Assembly (NCBI RefSeq): GCF_001424405.1
Contig: NZ_LMPS01000004.1
Coordinates: forward strand, 554,537 to 618,536
DNA from: Dyadobacter sp. Leaf189
Lineage (GTDB): Bacteria > Bacteroidota > Bacteroidia > Cytophagales > Spirosomataceae
Reading direction: 5' to 3'
DNA: 64,000 bases
This document shows, piece after piece, positions 7,878-17,327 of the stretch. Positions within the stretch are counted from its first letter, which is position 1, and every line of letters begins with the position of its first letter. The notes beneath the pieces were generated by a model. That model was not told the DNA's origin and searched no databases. It saw only the letters and a list, made by a program, of their open reading frames with translations. Position numbers and translations under genes: made by a program.

Positions 7878-9017
7878 ATGACCGAAACTTTTTCTCAGTC
7901 CCGCTCCTCTCTCTTCCTGAAAATTTGTAAATGTACTCTGGGGATTCTGGCCGTATTGTCATCCCTTACTGTCATACTGAACTTTGTCCCGGTTTCATTC
8001 TTACACAAATACGGGCACTACTATCATCCATTACTGATCGGCATTGTGACCGTGGCCTTTCTGGGCGGGCTTGTTTATGCGATTCTATGGCATGAAAAAG
8101 AGAAAGAAGGAAAAGGTAACAGCGGCATCCGACACGCCGTTTTACAGGGAGTGATCCGCTACTGGCTGGCTTATTCCATTTCCGTTTACGGTTTTGCCAA
8201 AATTCTGAAAACGCAGCTTCAATCACCGGAGTTTAACCTTGATATTCCAGTAGGCGAACTGAGCGGTTTCGCGCTTACCTGGTACTACTTTGGCTATTCC
8301 TACACTTTGGCGGTAATCCTCGCATTGTTCCAGGTGGGCGGTTCCATACTGCTTCTTTTCCGTCGTACCACGTTGATCGGCGTCATGGTTTTGCTGCCGG
8401 TAATGGTCAACATTGTTCTGATCAACATGTTTTACCAGATTGCCGTAGGCGCATTCTTCAATTCGGTGATCTACACGATCAGTCTTACTTTCCTGCTCCT
8501 GCTCGATTTTCAAAAACTCAAAACTGCATTCTGGGACCTCGTGGAAAAGCTTCCGCGGGTATCAGACAAATCCGGTTTTCTAAAAAATGCATTGCGGTTC
8601 GTGATCATTGCAGCTGCGTTTTGCACCATTCAATATTACGTTGTAAGTACCAAAACGGACACCGTGCTCAAAGGAACGTGGAAAGTAGAAACGCTCCGAA
8701 GAAATAGCGAGCTCGTTTCCTCCGCTGCCTGGCTTACAGATACCAAAGCGTGGAACAAGGTATACTTCGCAGGCTGGAACGGCTGCGCATTCAGTCCAAA
8801 CCCGTACCGCTACAAGCCGGATGAAAGCCTCACGGGCTCTTACGAATTTGATAGTCTGAAAAACAACATCAGGTTCATTCATGGTAATCCGAGCCGGGCA
8901 GACAGGCGGACGGACACCCTGATGATTTCCGTGAGCAACCGTACACAAAAATCAATGCAGCTGCATTTTGTCATGAGCCGCGACACCATTGAAATGCAGC
9001 TGGCCAGGTTGCGCTGA
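7878..9017 (+). CDS. Integral membrane protein with periplasmic C-terminal domain, unknown function
   Basis: This is a 379-residue protein. About seven hydrophobic segments occupy residues ~15-255 (for example LGILAVLSSLTVILNF, YTLAVILALFQVGGSILLLF and FVIIAAAFCTIQYYVV). The last ~120 residues are soluble and beta-rich, starting LKGTWKVETL. The YGFAKILKTQL segment and overall layout resemble DoxX-like membrane proteins, but this is not secure. It is convergent with the next gene and has no obvious operon partner. Confidence 0.7.
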   Translation: MTETFSQSRSSLFLKICKCTLGILAVLSSLTVILNFVPVSFLHKYGHYYHPLLIGIVTVAFLGGLVYAILWHEKEKEGKGNSGIRHAVLQGVIRYWLAYSISVYGFAKILKTQLQSPEFNLDIPVGELSGFALTWYYFGYSYTLAVILALFQVGGSILLLFRRTTLIGVMVLLPVMVNIVLINMFYQIAVGAFFNSVIYTISLTFLLLLDFQKLKTAFWDLVEKLPRVSDKSGFLKNALRFVIIAAAFCTIQYYVVSTKTDTVLKGTWKVETLRRNSELVSSAAWLTDTKAWNKVYFAGWNGCAFSPNPYRYKPDESLTGSYEFDSLKNNIRFIHGNPSRADRRTDTLMISVSNRTQKSMQLHFVMSRDTIEMQLARLR

Positions 9018-9046
9018 CCGTTTTAGAGTTTGGAGAAAATGTGTAT

Positions 9047-9475
9047 TCAGCTTCTTACAATTAACGTAGGATCAATGGAATTCAGAAGCTGACCGCAGGT
9101 AATGTCCGAGGCACCAAGCGGTTCATTGAAATATCCTCTTGTGAACACCGGCTGTAAAGTGTTTTTCCCTTTATACAAAAACCCGATCGTAGACCTGGGC
9201 TGACCGATGTTAAATACTTTAGAGCCGGAGTTGGGATAAGAAGAAACCAGCTTTTTGAGCACACCAGCCTCCACGAATTCCAGACATTTCAATGTAAATC
9301 CATCTCCGTCACCGTCCCAGTTGAGATACAGCAGGAAACGCAGCCCGCCGGTGATTTCGAAATAAAAGTTGAAGCGCGGCTGGTTAGCCAGGCTGCCAGA
9401 TAATTGAAGCTCTTTTGATTCAGGGAAGTAGGTTTTTATTTCTTCACGCAGGTATGTGAGTGCGTCCGTTGTCAT
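9047..9475 (-). CDS. Hypothetical cytoplasmic protein
   Basis: This is a 142-residue protein without signal peptide or membrane segment. It begins with a helix (TDALTYLREEIKTYF) and continues with beta-strand-like segments including FNFYFEITGG, FLLYLNWDGDGDGF and STIGFLYKG. No family was recognised. Composition and codon use look like the neighbours, and the ATG start is the first available. Confidence 0.6.
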   Translation of the reverse strand: MTTDALTYLREEIKTYFPESKELQLSGSLANQPRFNFYFEITGGLRFLLYLNWDGDGDGFTLKCLEFVEAGVLKKLVSSYPNSGSKVFNIGQPRSTIGFLYKGKNTLQPVFTRGYFNEPLGASDITCGQLLNSIDPTLIVRS

Positions 9476-9609
9476 CCGTCAGATGTTCAGTAGGGGTAAC
9501 TGCCTGAACAAATATATCCACCAGACTTCAAAATTTCAAGGTATTCGCCCGTAACAAAGCGTGTGATCAGGTCTAAAAATCACAATGCAACCACTTTCGG
9601 CATTTGCAT

Positions 9610-10161
9610 TCAGCTGTCCTTTAACTGCATCCTGATCGCCGCCGCTACCTTTCCGGAGCTAGGCCGGGCAGCGTGGGCTTCCAGCATTTTGCCATTTTTA
9701 TCCACCATAATATAGCGCGGAATACCCCAGAGATGGTACTTCTCCCAGATTGATCCGGCTACGTCGGTTTGCTGATTAATGTGCATTCCGGCGGGAGCTT
9801 GCCCGTCTCTCAGCATTTTCTTCCATGCCTTCACATCCTGATCAACAGATACATACAGAAATACGACCTTGTCATTTCCCTCAAACTCTTTCACAAGCTT
9901 TTTCGATGCAGGGAATTCGTCCCGGCAAGGCCCGCACCAGGTAGCCCATACGTCAATGTACACAACTTTGCCTTTGAGACTTTGCAATGAAACAGAGTCT
10001 CCGTTGGCGGTAACCCCCGTAAAGTCAGGCGCCGGCTTTCCTTTGCCAAGCGCCTCCCATTTGGCAAAGCTTTTGTCCAGCGTTTTTCTGTAAACAGGCG
10101 AGACCGTCGTTTTATAGAATTCCTGGCGAAGCTGGGCTAATTCCGGCGACAAGCCTTCCAT
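9610..10161 (-). pseudogene. TlpA-like thioredoxin domain, apparently the 3' part of a split gene
   Basis: This 183-residue frame carries a TlpA/ResA-type thioredoxin fold: GKPAPDFTG, then WATWCGPCRDEFP with the CxxC redox pair, and a cis-Pro region GIPRYIMVD. It has no signal peptide. The frame continues, without any shift, from the upstream lipoprotein gene, separated only by one TGA (10170-10168) and the codons GTA CAA before the ATG at 10161. Bacteroidota usually encode the two halves as one exported lipoprotein of about 480 residues, which is the summed length here. The most likely reading is a nonsense mutation; translation restart at 10161 would leave the domain in the cytoplasm. Confidence 0.7.
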
Positions 10162-10167
10162 TTGTAC

Positions 10168-11064
10168 TCAATAGTTGATATTGGCTGCTCTGAAATGCTT
10201 TTTCAAAAAGGGGTGCAACTTCATTTTCTGAATAAATGTATCAGACAGCTCCGCCCAGTGTCCATCGAGTGAGTCCTTGTTCATACTGTCAGCCAGCTTG
10301 CCGAAGGGCCCGTGAATACCGGAAATCAGGTAACCCGACAGGATTTCGCCGTATTCATACATGTTCATGTCCAACAAAACTGAATCCGTGGGCAACGTCG
10401 TAACTACCTTTTTCAAATCTGCCGGAATGGTAGGATCGTCCATGTCATAGCTGTAATGGTTGTTCACATAATGCTGCTGATAAGCGTGCAATGTCATCCC
10501 TGCTTTCTTCTTCATCAACTCTACTTCCTCTGCGGTGATACCGTCCTCTTTTTCCAGTTTTTCAAGTTCCTTGTTCAATTCGTTCTGATACAATTTGAAG
10601 CTGGACACGAACTCGGCAGGCTCATTTTGCCATATCATCTTTCCTTTATAATTCTGATATTTCTGCCTGATTTTCTGGGTATTCCGAATAAACCTGCTAA
10701 CCGCAGCGCCATCTCCGACGACTTTGACTCCATCTCCCGTAGTACTGGTATCTGCTTCAAATACGATCTCGTCGCCTGCTTTGAGGTACAATGGAATATA
10801 CTGGTCCTGCAAATAAACATGTCCGAAAACCGGCTTTTCGATCTTTGTTTCTATTACCCCAAAACCATTGCTATCCAAGGTAGATTTCCCCAAAACCAAT
10901 GTGTCCAGATTGAGCATATTGTAGGTGACCAGAACTGCGCCGGCCCCTTTGGCTTTATTCAACCGGAAAGTAATTTTGACTTTCCGGTCATCCTTTTTCG
11001 CGCAGCCAGCGAACAATAATGTGACAATGCAGACTAACAGAAGGTTTTTCAGGTAGAGGAACAT
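10168..11064 (-). CDS. Lipoprotein with DUF4369-like N-terminus, 5' part of a split TlpA-family gene
   Basis: This 298-residue protein starts with a lipoprotein signal (hydrophobic core and LFAGC, Cys at about residue 21). A beta-sandwich region follows (VKITFRLNKAKGAGAVLV to PLYLKAGDEIVFEAD), then a long helical region. This is the order seen in DUF4369-thioredoxin fusion proteins, in which a redox domain follows. Here a TGA ends the frame after NINY, and the thioredoxin domain resumes in the same frame. The start was set at the ATG at 11064 rather than an upstream TTG because it directly precedes the signal peptide. Confidence 0.75.
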   Translation of the reverse strand: MFLYLKNLLLVCIVTLLFAGCAKKDDRKVKITFRLNKAKGAGAVLVTYNMLNLDTLVLGKSTLDSNGFGVIETKIEKPVFGHVYLQDQYIPLYLKAGDEIVFEADTSTTGDGVKVVGDGAAVSRFIRNTQKIRQKYQNYKGKMIWQNEPAEFVSSFKLYQNELNKELEKLEKEDGITAEEVELMKKKAGMTLHAYQQHYVNNHYSYDMDDPTIPADLKKVVTTLPTDSVLLDMNMYEYGEILSGYLISGIHGPFGKLADSMNKDSLDGHWAELSDTFIQKMKLHPFLKKHFRAANINY

Positions 11065-11174
11065 AGCGTCAAGTTTATGATACAACAAGTTACATTGCCA
11101 ATACTGCCAAAGTTGGCGTTCTGATGCAACAGATCATTTGTAACTTGCCAGGTCCGCCCTCTGCACCTTCAAAC

Positions 11175-12209
11175 CTACTTATGGAGCGCCTTCCTGACTG
11201 CCGGAGCCACTTTGTCGCCAAGTAATTCAATGGACTTCATCAATACATCGTGGGCGGGCGCACCTACGTCGGTGTGGAGCAGGAAGCGGGTAAGTCCGAA
11301 CATTTCCTGCTGCTGTAAAATCTTATCGGTAACCTGGTTGGGATCACCTACAAACAAGGCACCGTTGCTGCTGCGACCGCCTTCAAACTGCTGGCGCGTG
11401 TAAGGCGACCAGCCTCGGCTTCTTCCCACTCGGTCCATTTGCGCGGCATATCCCGGATAGTACAGGTCGGCCAGTGCGCCGCCATTCTCCCCTACCAGGC
11501 CGTGCGAATGCGTCGCGAGCTGCATCTTGGCGGGATCGTGACCTGCATTGATATACTCTGTTTTATATAATTCAAAAAACGGTTGAAACTGGGCAGGCTG
11601 GCCACCTATGATCGCGACGATCAATGGAAATCCAAGCCGGGCCGCACGAACGACCGACTGCGGCGTACCACCCACGGCGATCCAGATATCCAGCTTTCCG
11701 TTGGAAGGCCGTGGCAGTACCTGCTGCTTGTCAAGCGACGCGCGGTATTTGCCTTTCCAGCTAATAGTTTCTGTTTCATTGATCTGTTTCAGCAGGTCCA
11801 GCTTTTCAGTGAACAGACCATTGTAATCATTGAGGTCGTACCCGAAAAGCGGGAATGATTCAATAAAGCTTCCCCTGCCGACTGTGATTTCGGCGCGGCC
11901 ATTGGAAAGCAGGTCCACAGTGGAAAAGTTTTGGTAAACACGCACGGGATCGTTGGAGCTGAGTACCGTCACCGAGCTGGTCAGTTTGATCCGCTTGGTA
12001 ACTGACGCGGCAGCAGCCAGGATAATTTCCGGGGCTGACACGGCAAAGTCGGGCCGGTGGTGCTCTCCTATCCCGAATACATCAAGTCCGACCTGGTCTG
12101 CCAGCTTGACTTCTTCCAGCATATCCCGCAGGCGCTGCTGCGATGATTGAAACGACTGTCCGGCCTGATTATAAGCCAGATCCCCGAACATGCTTATTCC
12201 TATTTCCAT
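11175..12209 (-). CDS. LLM-class flavin-dependent oxidoreductase (luciferase-like)
   Basis: This is a 344-residue cytoplasmic protein of the bacterial luciferase family (TIM barrel, FMN or F420 dependent). Visible hallmarks are ISMFGDLAYN at the first strand, FGIGEHHRPDFAVSAPE, SSVTVLSSNDPVRVYQNFSTVDLLS, and GRAEITVGRGSF. The ATG at 12209 is preferred over an upstream extension that lacks conserved sequence. The substrate cannot be read from sequence. It is divergent from the LytS-type kinase gene, with about 210 nt between the starts. Confidence 0.9.
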   Translation of the reverse strand: MEIGISMFGDLAYNQAGQSFQSSQQRLRDMLEEVKLADQVGLDVFGIGEHHRPDFAVSAPEIILAAAASVTKRIKLTSSVTVLSSNDPVRVYQNFSTVDLLSNGRAEITVGRGSFIESFPLFGYDLNDYNGLFTEKLDLLKQINETETISWKGKYRASLDKQQVLPRPSNGKLDIWIAVGGTPQSVVRAARLGFPLIVAIIGGQPAQFQPFFELYKTEYINAGHDPAKMQLATHSHGLVGENGGALADLYYPGYAAQMDRVGRSRGWSPYTRQQFEGGRSSNGALFVGDPNQVTDKILQQQEMFGLTRFLLHTDVGAPAHDVLMKSIELLGDKVAPAVRKALHK

Positions 12210-12419
12210 GATATTGTTCCTCTTTTGAATCGTGTAACAGTTTACATAAAGAAAAGGCGATCTCGGCAGTATAAAGTTCATTGTGGAGTTGTAAATAGGA
12301 TAACAGCAGGACAAGTAAAAAACGAGCTGATTGAAATTTATAAGGAGAAAGAAAAATCCAGTGAGTACCAGAAATACGATTATCGTAATTTACTCGCCGA
12401 TTCACATTGAACCCGAAAC

Positions 12420-13508
12420 ATGCGGCCCTATATCTTTGGTCAGAAATGGCTGCTCGGCTTTGCGCTTGCGCTCATTTACATTCCCTTGCGGACTTACATA
12501 AACGTTCCGCCCGAACGCTGGCACACCATACCCGGTAACCTGCCGCTTTTCGGGATTGAAATCATAATCAGCACCATTTTTTATACCAGCTGGATTTATG
12601 TGGTCGACTGGTTCCTCGAAAAGCTCGCTGTCCTGACCGGCACCGCCGAGTCACTCGAATTCAAGCTTTCCAATCAGCTGATCACGCTCGTTCCTGCTGT
12701 TTTGATGGCAATCCTTTTCAATTCCATTCTAAGATATACCTGGGGCCTGATGGACAACCTGTGGACCCAGCCTCAACAACCTTTTCTCGACCATATCAAC
12801 TGGCAACGTATCAGGGCCTTTCACAGGCGCTCCAACGAGGCACTGACCATTCTCGCACTGATCGCGGCTTACTATCTCTGTGTCAACAACCAGGTGCAGG
12901 AAAAACTCAAAAAGCTGCTTGTAGACTCTGAAAAACAGGAAAAGGAGAATTTACATGCACGTTTTATCGCATTAAAAAACCAGATCAGCCCGCATTTTTT
13001 GTTTAATAACCTCAGTGTACTGTCTTCGCTGGTGGAATCCCGTCCTGAAAAATCGAGCGAATTTATCCAGCAACTGTCGCTCGCTTACCGGTACATTCTC
13101 GAACAAGCCGAGCTGCATCAGATCAGTCTGAAGGAAGAGGTCGCATTCCTGGAAACGTACACTTACCTGCTGCGCATGCGGTTTAAGGAAAAAATCATTA
13201 TCGATGCGGACTTATCCCCGGCAGATCTGGAACGCTATTCCATTATCCCGCTCACTTTGCAGCTTCTGATTGAAAATGCCGTGAAACACAATACAATGTC
13301 CGTGAGTAACCCGCTGCGGATAAATATTGGCATCGAAGGCGGAATGCTGGTGGTGAGTAATCCATTGCAGCTCAGACAACTGACCGAACCCACCACCGGA
13401 CTGGGCTTGAAGAATATTATCAACAGGTACAAGCTGCTGCTGGACAAAGATGTTATTATCGACAAAAACAGCAGCCACTTTGTTGTTAAAATCCCGCTGA
13501 TACCATGA
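12420..13508 (+). CDS. LytS/YehU-type membrane sensor histidine kinase
   Basis: This is a 362-residue protein. About four hydrophobic segments fill residues ~10-165. A coiled linker (NQVQEKLKKLLVDSEKQEKEN) leads to the His_kinase motif LKNQISPHFLFNNL, whose His is the predicted phospho-acceptor. The C-terminal ATPase region has LLIENAVKHN and TGLGLKNI. There is no extracytoplasmic sensor domain. The gene overlaps the following LytTR regulator by 4 nt (ATGA), a sign of translational coupling and of a cognate pair. Confidence 0.92.
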   Translation: MRPYIFGQKWLLGFALALIYIPLRTYINVPPERWHTIPGNLPLFGIEIIISTIFYTSWIYVVDWFLEKLAVLTGTAESLEFKLSNQLITLVPAVLMAILFNSILRYTWGLMDNLWTQPQQPFLDHINWQRIRAFHRRSNEALTILALIAAYYLCVNNQVQEKLKKLLVDSEKQEKENLHARFIALKNQISPHFLFNNLSVLSSLVESRPEKSSEFIQQLSLAYRYILEQAELHQISLKEEVAFLETYTYLLRMRFKEKIIIDADLSPADLERYSIIPLTLQLLIENAVKHNTMSVSNPLRINIGIEGGMLVVSNPLQLRQLTEPTTGLGLKNIINRYKLLLDKDVIIDKNSSHFVVKIPLIP

Positions 13509-14263
13509 ATGTGCTGATTGTTGAGGATGAAGAACTGAGTGCCGAAAGGTTGCGCAATCTTATCGCGGGCATTGATCCGTCCGTTCGCGTGCTGGCGATC
13601 ATACCTTCCGTTTTGGAGACCATCGCTTATCTGCAAAATGAATCCAATACGCGGCCCGACCTGATCTTTCTCGATATTCACCTGGAAGACGATAATGGTT
13701 TCAGGATCATAGAGAGTCTTGACCTGATGATCCCCATCATTTTCACGACTGCATTTGATAAATACATGCAAAAAGCTTTCAAAGCACACAGCATTGATTA
13801 CCTTCTTAAACCGATCAACCCGCTTGATTTACAAGCTTCTTTGCTGAAATTCAAAAAGCTGCATGCATTGCAACAGGAAAAAGCTGATCACGATACAAGC
13901 CCTGCCAGCTTACTGAGCGAGAAGTACAAAGACCGGTTTCTGGCAACAGCCGGCCCCCGTATTTTTACATTTAAAACTTCGGAGATCGCCTATTTCGTCA
14001 TTGAAGAACGTGCCACTTTTCTGAGGCTTTTCGACGGCCGGCATTTCGCGGTTGAATATAGCCTGGAAAGATTGTCGCAGTTGCTTGATCCGGCCGACTT
14101 CTTCCGCGTCAACCGGACGCTGCTTATCTCCGTCAATGCGATCCGTGACATCCACATGATCTCGGCGGGCAAGCTGAAACTCGATCTCAATCCCGCCACT
14201 TCACAGGAAGTTTTTGTCAGTTCCGAGCGCATTACCGACTTCAAAAATTGGCTTGGCCGCTAG
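13505..14263 (+). CDS. LytTR-type response regulator
   Basis: This 252-residue protein has a receiver domain (residues 1-120) with VEDEE acidic residues, the phospho-acceptor Asp in IFLDIHLEDDNG, and the Lys in LLKPINP. A C-terminal LytTR DNA-binding domain (~145-250) carries FLATAGPRIFTFKTSEIAYFVIE and FRVNRTLLIS. It overlaps the LytS-like kinase gene by 4 nt, so it is almost certainly its partner. Targets are not apparent from this window. Confidence 0.92.
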   Translation: MNVLIVEDEELSAERLRNLIAGIDPSVRVLAIIPSVLETIAYLQNESNTRPDLIFLDIHLEDDNGFRIIESLDLMIPIIFTTAFDKYMQKAFKAHSIDYLLKPINPLDLQASLLKFKKLHALQQEKADHDTSPASLLSEKYKDRFLATAGPRIFTFKTSEIAYFVIEERATFLRLFDGRHFAVEYSLERLSQLLDPADFFRVNRTLLISVNAIRDIHMISAGKLKLDLNPATSQEVFVSSERITDFKNWLGR

Positions 14264-14385
14264 TGCCTAGCCAGCTTCTGCAAGAGAAAACCCGCCTTTA
14301 AGTCCCCAAAACCTGCCTTCGGAGAATTAGAATTTCAAAAGAATGTATGTTTTTGAAAATTGGGTTTAAACAAATCCTTTTTCTG

Positions 14386-15168
14386 ATGTCTGTGGTCAAA
14401 TTCAGTGCGCACAAGAAATTTCATTTGCTTCAGTGTAAAACCAACTGCTGGGAAAGTACTCCCGAACACCTTTCACATTACCGCATTATTTACGTGCTTT
14501 CCGGCGAGGGCCAGTTTGTTCTCGACGGCCGCATTCATTCCTATTTACCAGCCGGTATCATCGCGCTGAAACCCGGACAGCAGCCCGTTTTTGACGAAAA
14601 TAAAGGCACCGAAATTTTTGTATTTGCATTTGACAGCTACCTGGCAACAGATTTCCACACCAAAAAGGCTATGGACGCAGACTTTGCAGATACGTACAAA
14701 CACGCAGAGAACTTTTGCAATAACAGCAGACTTACACCCGGAAAACCGCTGAGGAATGTAAGAGACAGCGAGACGATCCATTACCTTGTAAACCAGATTG
14801 CATTTGAAATAACCCAGCGCCAATCCTCTCACATCCGGTTGATCAAAGGTAGTATGGACCTGATCGTGACCATTTTGGCAAGAAACAATTTTGAAGTCAA
14901 AAGAACAGAAGAGAAATCAACGGAGCAGGTACTTACCGACAGGATCGTGGAATATCTTCGGAGTGAGCTGAACCAGAACAAGACAATCCGCGTGCCGGAG
15001 CTGCTGTTCAAATTCAATATATCCGAAGAGGCAGCGAACCTGTATATCCTTAACCGAACAGGAATGTCGCTACGTAATTTCATTTTCAAATACAAATCAG
15101 ATCTTTTCAAAAGCCGGCTCCTGAAAGTAGATGTAATGGAGCTCTCCCCTTACCTGCGGCCGCACTGA
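14386..15168 (+). CDS. AraC-like protein with cupin N-terminus and degenerate HTH
   Basis: This is a protein of about 260 residues. The N-terminal part (HYRIIYVLSGEGQFVLDGRIHSYLPAG...LKPGQ) is the cupin sensor arm typical of AraC-family regulators. The C-terminal part has one recognisable HTH-like unit (IRVPELLFKFNISEEAANLYILNRTG) and ends soon after, without the clear second HTH and RIERAK-type signature. It may be a diverged or shortened AraC regulator. An in-frame ATG at 14347 would add 13 residues. The stop abuts the stop of the convergent glycosyltransferase gene with no space for a terminator. Confidence 0.65.
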   Translation: MSVVKFSAHKKFHLLQCKTNCWESTPEHLSHYRIIYVLSGEGQFVLDGRIHSYLPAGIIALKPGQQPVFDENKGTEIFVFAFDSYLATDFHTKKAMDADFADTYKHAENFCNNSRLTPGKPLRNVRDSETIHYLVNQIAFEITQRQSSHIRLIKGSMDLIVTILARNNFEVKRTEEKSTEQVLTDRIVEYLRSELNQNKTIRVPELLFKFNISEEAANLYILNRTGMSLRNFIFKYKSDLFKSRLLKVDVMELSPYLRPH

Positions 15169-16335
15169 CTACCGGAGCTCCACGAAGGACCGGAACAGAT
15201 CATAATAACGTCTTACCATCCTGTCCCAGCTGAAATTTGCCTCGGTATATAGTCTGAATGCTTCCTGATTCGGCTTAGCCGGTCCTGACTGAATTACTTC
15301 GTTCAGCCGCTCCGCCCAGGCAGCAGCATTGCCCGAAGGAAGCAGGTACCCGTTTTTACCATCTTGAATTGCATCGGGGATACCGTCGATATCAGCTGCA
15401 AAAACCGGAGCCCCGGCGATTGCGGCTTCCAGGCAAACCAGTCCGAAACCTTCCATATCGCCCTCAACTTTGATATTTGGCATGATGAAAGCAGCCGATG
15501 CAGCAAGAATGGCTTGTACGTGACCGGTCGGGAGCTTTCCAAGATGCTTAACCCTCGCATTCAAAGCGGGATTGCTGAGCACTTCGCGAAGCGGGGCATT
15601 GTCGGTTGGAAAACCGAGGAACAATGTGATTTTCCGCGAAACACTTTTCGGTAAAAACGAAAGCAGCTTTTCGGGCGTGGTCGGTTCGGGCTGGTAGGCG
15701 CCGATCAGAAGGAGCAGAAATTCACCTTGCAGGCGGGGAACCACATTTTTGATAAACCACGACATACCCTTCCGCTTCACAGGCCTGCCCAATGCTACCA
15801 GTATCCGCTGCCCGCGATAGTTGATCCCGTGTTCAGCCAGCAATCCGGAAATGGTAACTTCGGTGCGAGAATGCGGGATCTGCGTATCCACTCCATTTGG
15901 AATAACAACCAGCTTTTCTGCATGAATGCCAAGTGACACAGCCGCTTTTGCGGTAGCATTGCTTACAGCAATGAGCTTATCAAACCTGTTGAACCGGGGG
16001 AGAATGTTTTTGTGGTAAATCGCACTAGGAAAAACGACGTCGAGGCCGTGGAGGGTAGCTGTTCGTTTCAGGTGAGTGTACCCTTCGTGCCGCACGCAAA
16101 AAGCAGCCAGCAGGCCGTCGTTAAAATGGATAAGCTTGATTCCGGGGTTTTTCGCGCAGGTTTCAATGATCCTTTTTTTTAACAGAATAAAAAAGCGGAT
16201 GATACTTTCATTTCCGTCAAAAACGATTTTATGCACTTTGCAATACCGCTCCATTCCGGTGATCAGCTCGTAGCTTTGCTTTTCCATTCCACCCACAGCC
16301 GGCGGATATTTATGACTTACGAAGAGGATTTCCAT
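15169..16335 (-). CDS. GT4-family glycosyltransferase
   Basis: This 388-residue protein is a GT-B glycosyltransferase. The N-terminus MEILFVSHKYPPAVGGMEKQ has the Gly-rich acceptor loop, and the middle has VVIPNGVD and a donor-domain start RILVALGRPVKRKG. The C-terminal segment EGDMEGFGLVCLEAAIAGAPVFA carries the E-x7-E motif of GT4. The ATG at 16335 is at the conserved N-terminus; the longer frame adds 37 unrelated residues. It is the last gene of a three-gene operon, 5 nt after the flippase-like gene, and probably adds a sugar to a lipid-linked or surface glycan. Confidence 0.9.
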   Translation of the reverse strand: MEILFVSHKYPPAVGGMEKQSYELITGMERYCKVHKIVFDGNESIIRFFILLKKRIIETCAKNPGIKLIHFNDGLLAAFCVRHEGYTHLKRTATLHGLDVVFPSAIYHKNILPRFNRFDKLIAVSNATAKAAVSLGIHAEKLVVIPNGVDTQIPHSRTEVTISGLLAEHGINYRGQRILVALGRPVKRKGMSWFIKNVVPRLQGEFLLLLIGAYQPEPTTPEKLLSFLPKSVSRKITLFLGFPTDNAPLREVLSNPALNARVKHLGKLPTGHVQAILAASAAFIMPNIKVEGDMEGFGLVCLEAAIAGAPVFAADIDGIPDAIQDGKNGYLLPSGNAAAWAERLNEVIQSGPAKPNQEAFRLYTEANFSWDRMVRRYYDLFRSFVELR

Positions 16336-16340
16336 TGAAT

Positions 16341-17327
16341 TCAGGAGGATATGCGTTTGTTCCTGGCAAATACCGCGTAAAACAATGCGCCCATTAAAAT
16401 CCAGAAAAGCTGGCGCGTGCGGCGGAGTGCAGATACCGACAGCCACAACGATGCACTCGAAATGCCGATAACACTCAGCATCAGTTTATTGCCTAGTTCT
16501 TCCACACCAATCTGTCCGGGCACGAATGCGCCGGCAGACTTCACGATCACTACGCCCATATCCAGCAAAAGTCCGTGCATGAGCGTCACATCGTATCCGA
16601 GCAGTTTCAAAATAATGTAAAATTCAACCGAGCCGATCAGCCAGTGGAGCAGGAATGCGGCAAATGCGAGCAGCAGCTCTTTGGGGTGCGTGCTTGCGAA
16701 GCGGTTAAGCTCGATGCGGATCTCGCGTATTTTGCTGTTGATCTTCACCAGCCTTCCCGCACCAGCCGCCAGTGGCCCCAGCCCGGCCGCCCTTTTTACC
16801 CACCAGAAACAACCGGTGGCAAACAGCACCAGTGCAACAATGATGAGTGCGACATACACCGGCGCTATCAACACCATATCCTGACTGCTTACCAGCCAGA
16901 GCATCGCCACTACAAGCAGCACCAGCTGGCTGAGGATCATCAGAAACCGGTACATGACCACCGAAGTAAGTGCAGTTTGCTGATCAATCGCGTAAGGTTT
17001 CAAGAGGAAAACCTTAAACATATCGCCTCCCGCAACACTGGCAGGATTGAACATACCGACGGTTTCACTAATATGCCTGACTACAAATATCCGGAAATGC
17101 GAAATCCGGCGGCGTGATTCGCCCAGGCAATACCACCATCCCACAGCGCCACACCAGTAAGCGACGAATGTACTGAACAAAACCAGCAGAAAGCCCGAAC
17201 CGGCTGTTTGCAGTGCCCCGGATACTTCGGCCAGGTCGGTGTTCCGGATGAACTGGAACAGCAGCACCGAGATACTTAGCACCAGGACGGTCTTGATAAT
17301 ACGTATATATGCAGGGTTAATCTTCAA
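16341..17327 (-). CDS. LPG-synthase-TM/UPF0104-type membrane protein, flippase-like
   Basis: This is an integral membrane protein of about 328 residues with some eight hydrophobic segments. The features of the lysylphosphatidylglycerol synthetase TM-domain family are visible, including the late GAFVPGQIGVEELGNKLML segment. A TTG at 17327 gives a short 11-nt overlap with the upstream glycosyltransferase gene and an N-terminus KINPAYIRIIKTVLVLSISV; an ATG at 17393 is possible but would overlap by 77 nt. Lying between two glycosyltransferase genes, it probably moves or anchors their lipid-linked product, which is inference. Confidence 0.8.
   Translation of the reverse strand: MKINPAYIRIIKTVLVLSISVLLFQFIRNTDLAEVSGALQTAGSGFLLVLFSTFVAYWCGAVGWWYCLGESRRRISHFRIFVVRHISETVGMFNPASVAGGDMFKVFLLKPYAIDQQTALTSVVMYRFLMILSQLVLLVVAMLWLVSSQDMVLIAPVYVALIIVALVLFATGCFWWVKRAAGLGPLAAGAGRLVKINSKIREIRIELNRFASTHPKELLLAFAAFLLHWLIGSVEFYIILKLLGYDVTLMHGLLLDMGVVIVKSAGAFVPGQIGVEELGNKLMLSVIGISSASLWLSVSALRRTRQLFWILMGALFYAVFARNKRISS

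Noticed and set aside
10168..10170. TGA in the TlpA-family gene as selenocysteine
   Set aside because: The codon lies at a domain linker, not at a redox-active site, and no SECIS-like hairpin or selenocysteine gene is visible.
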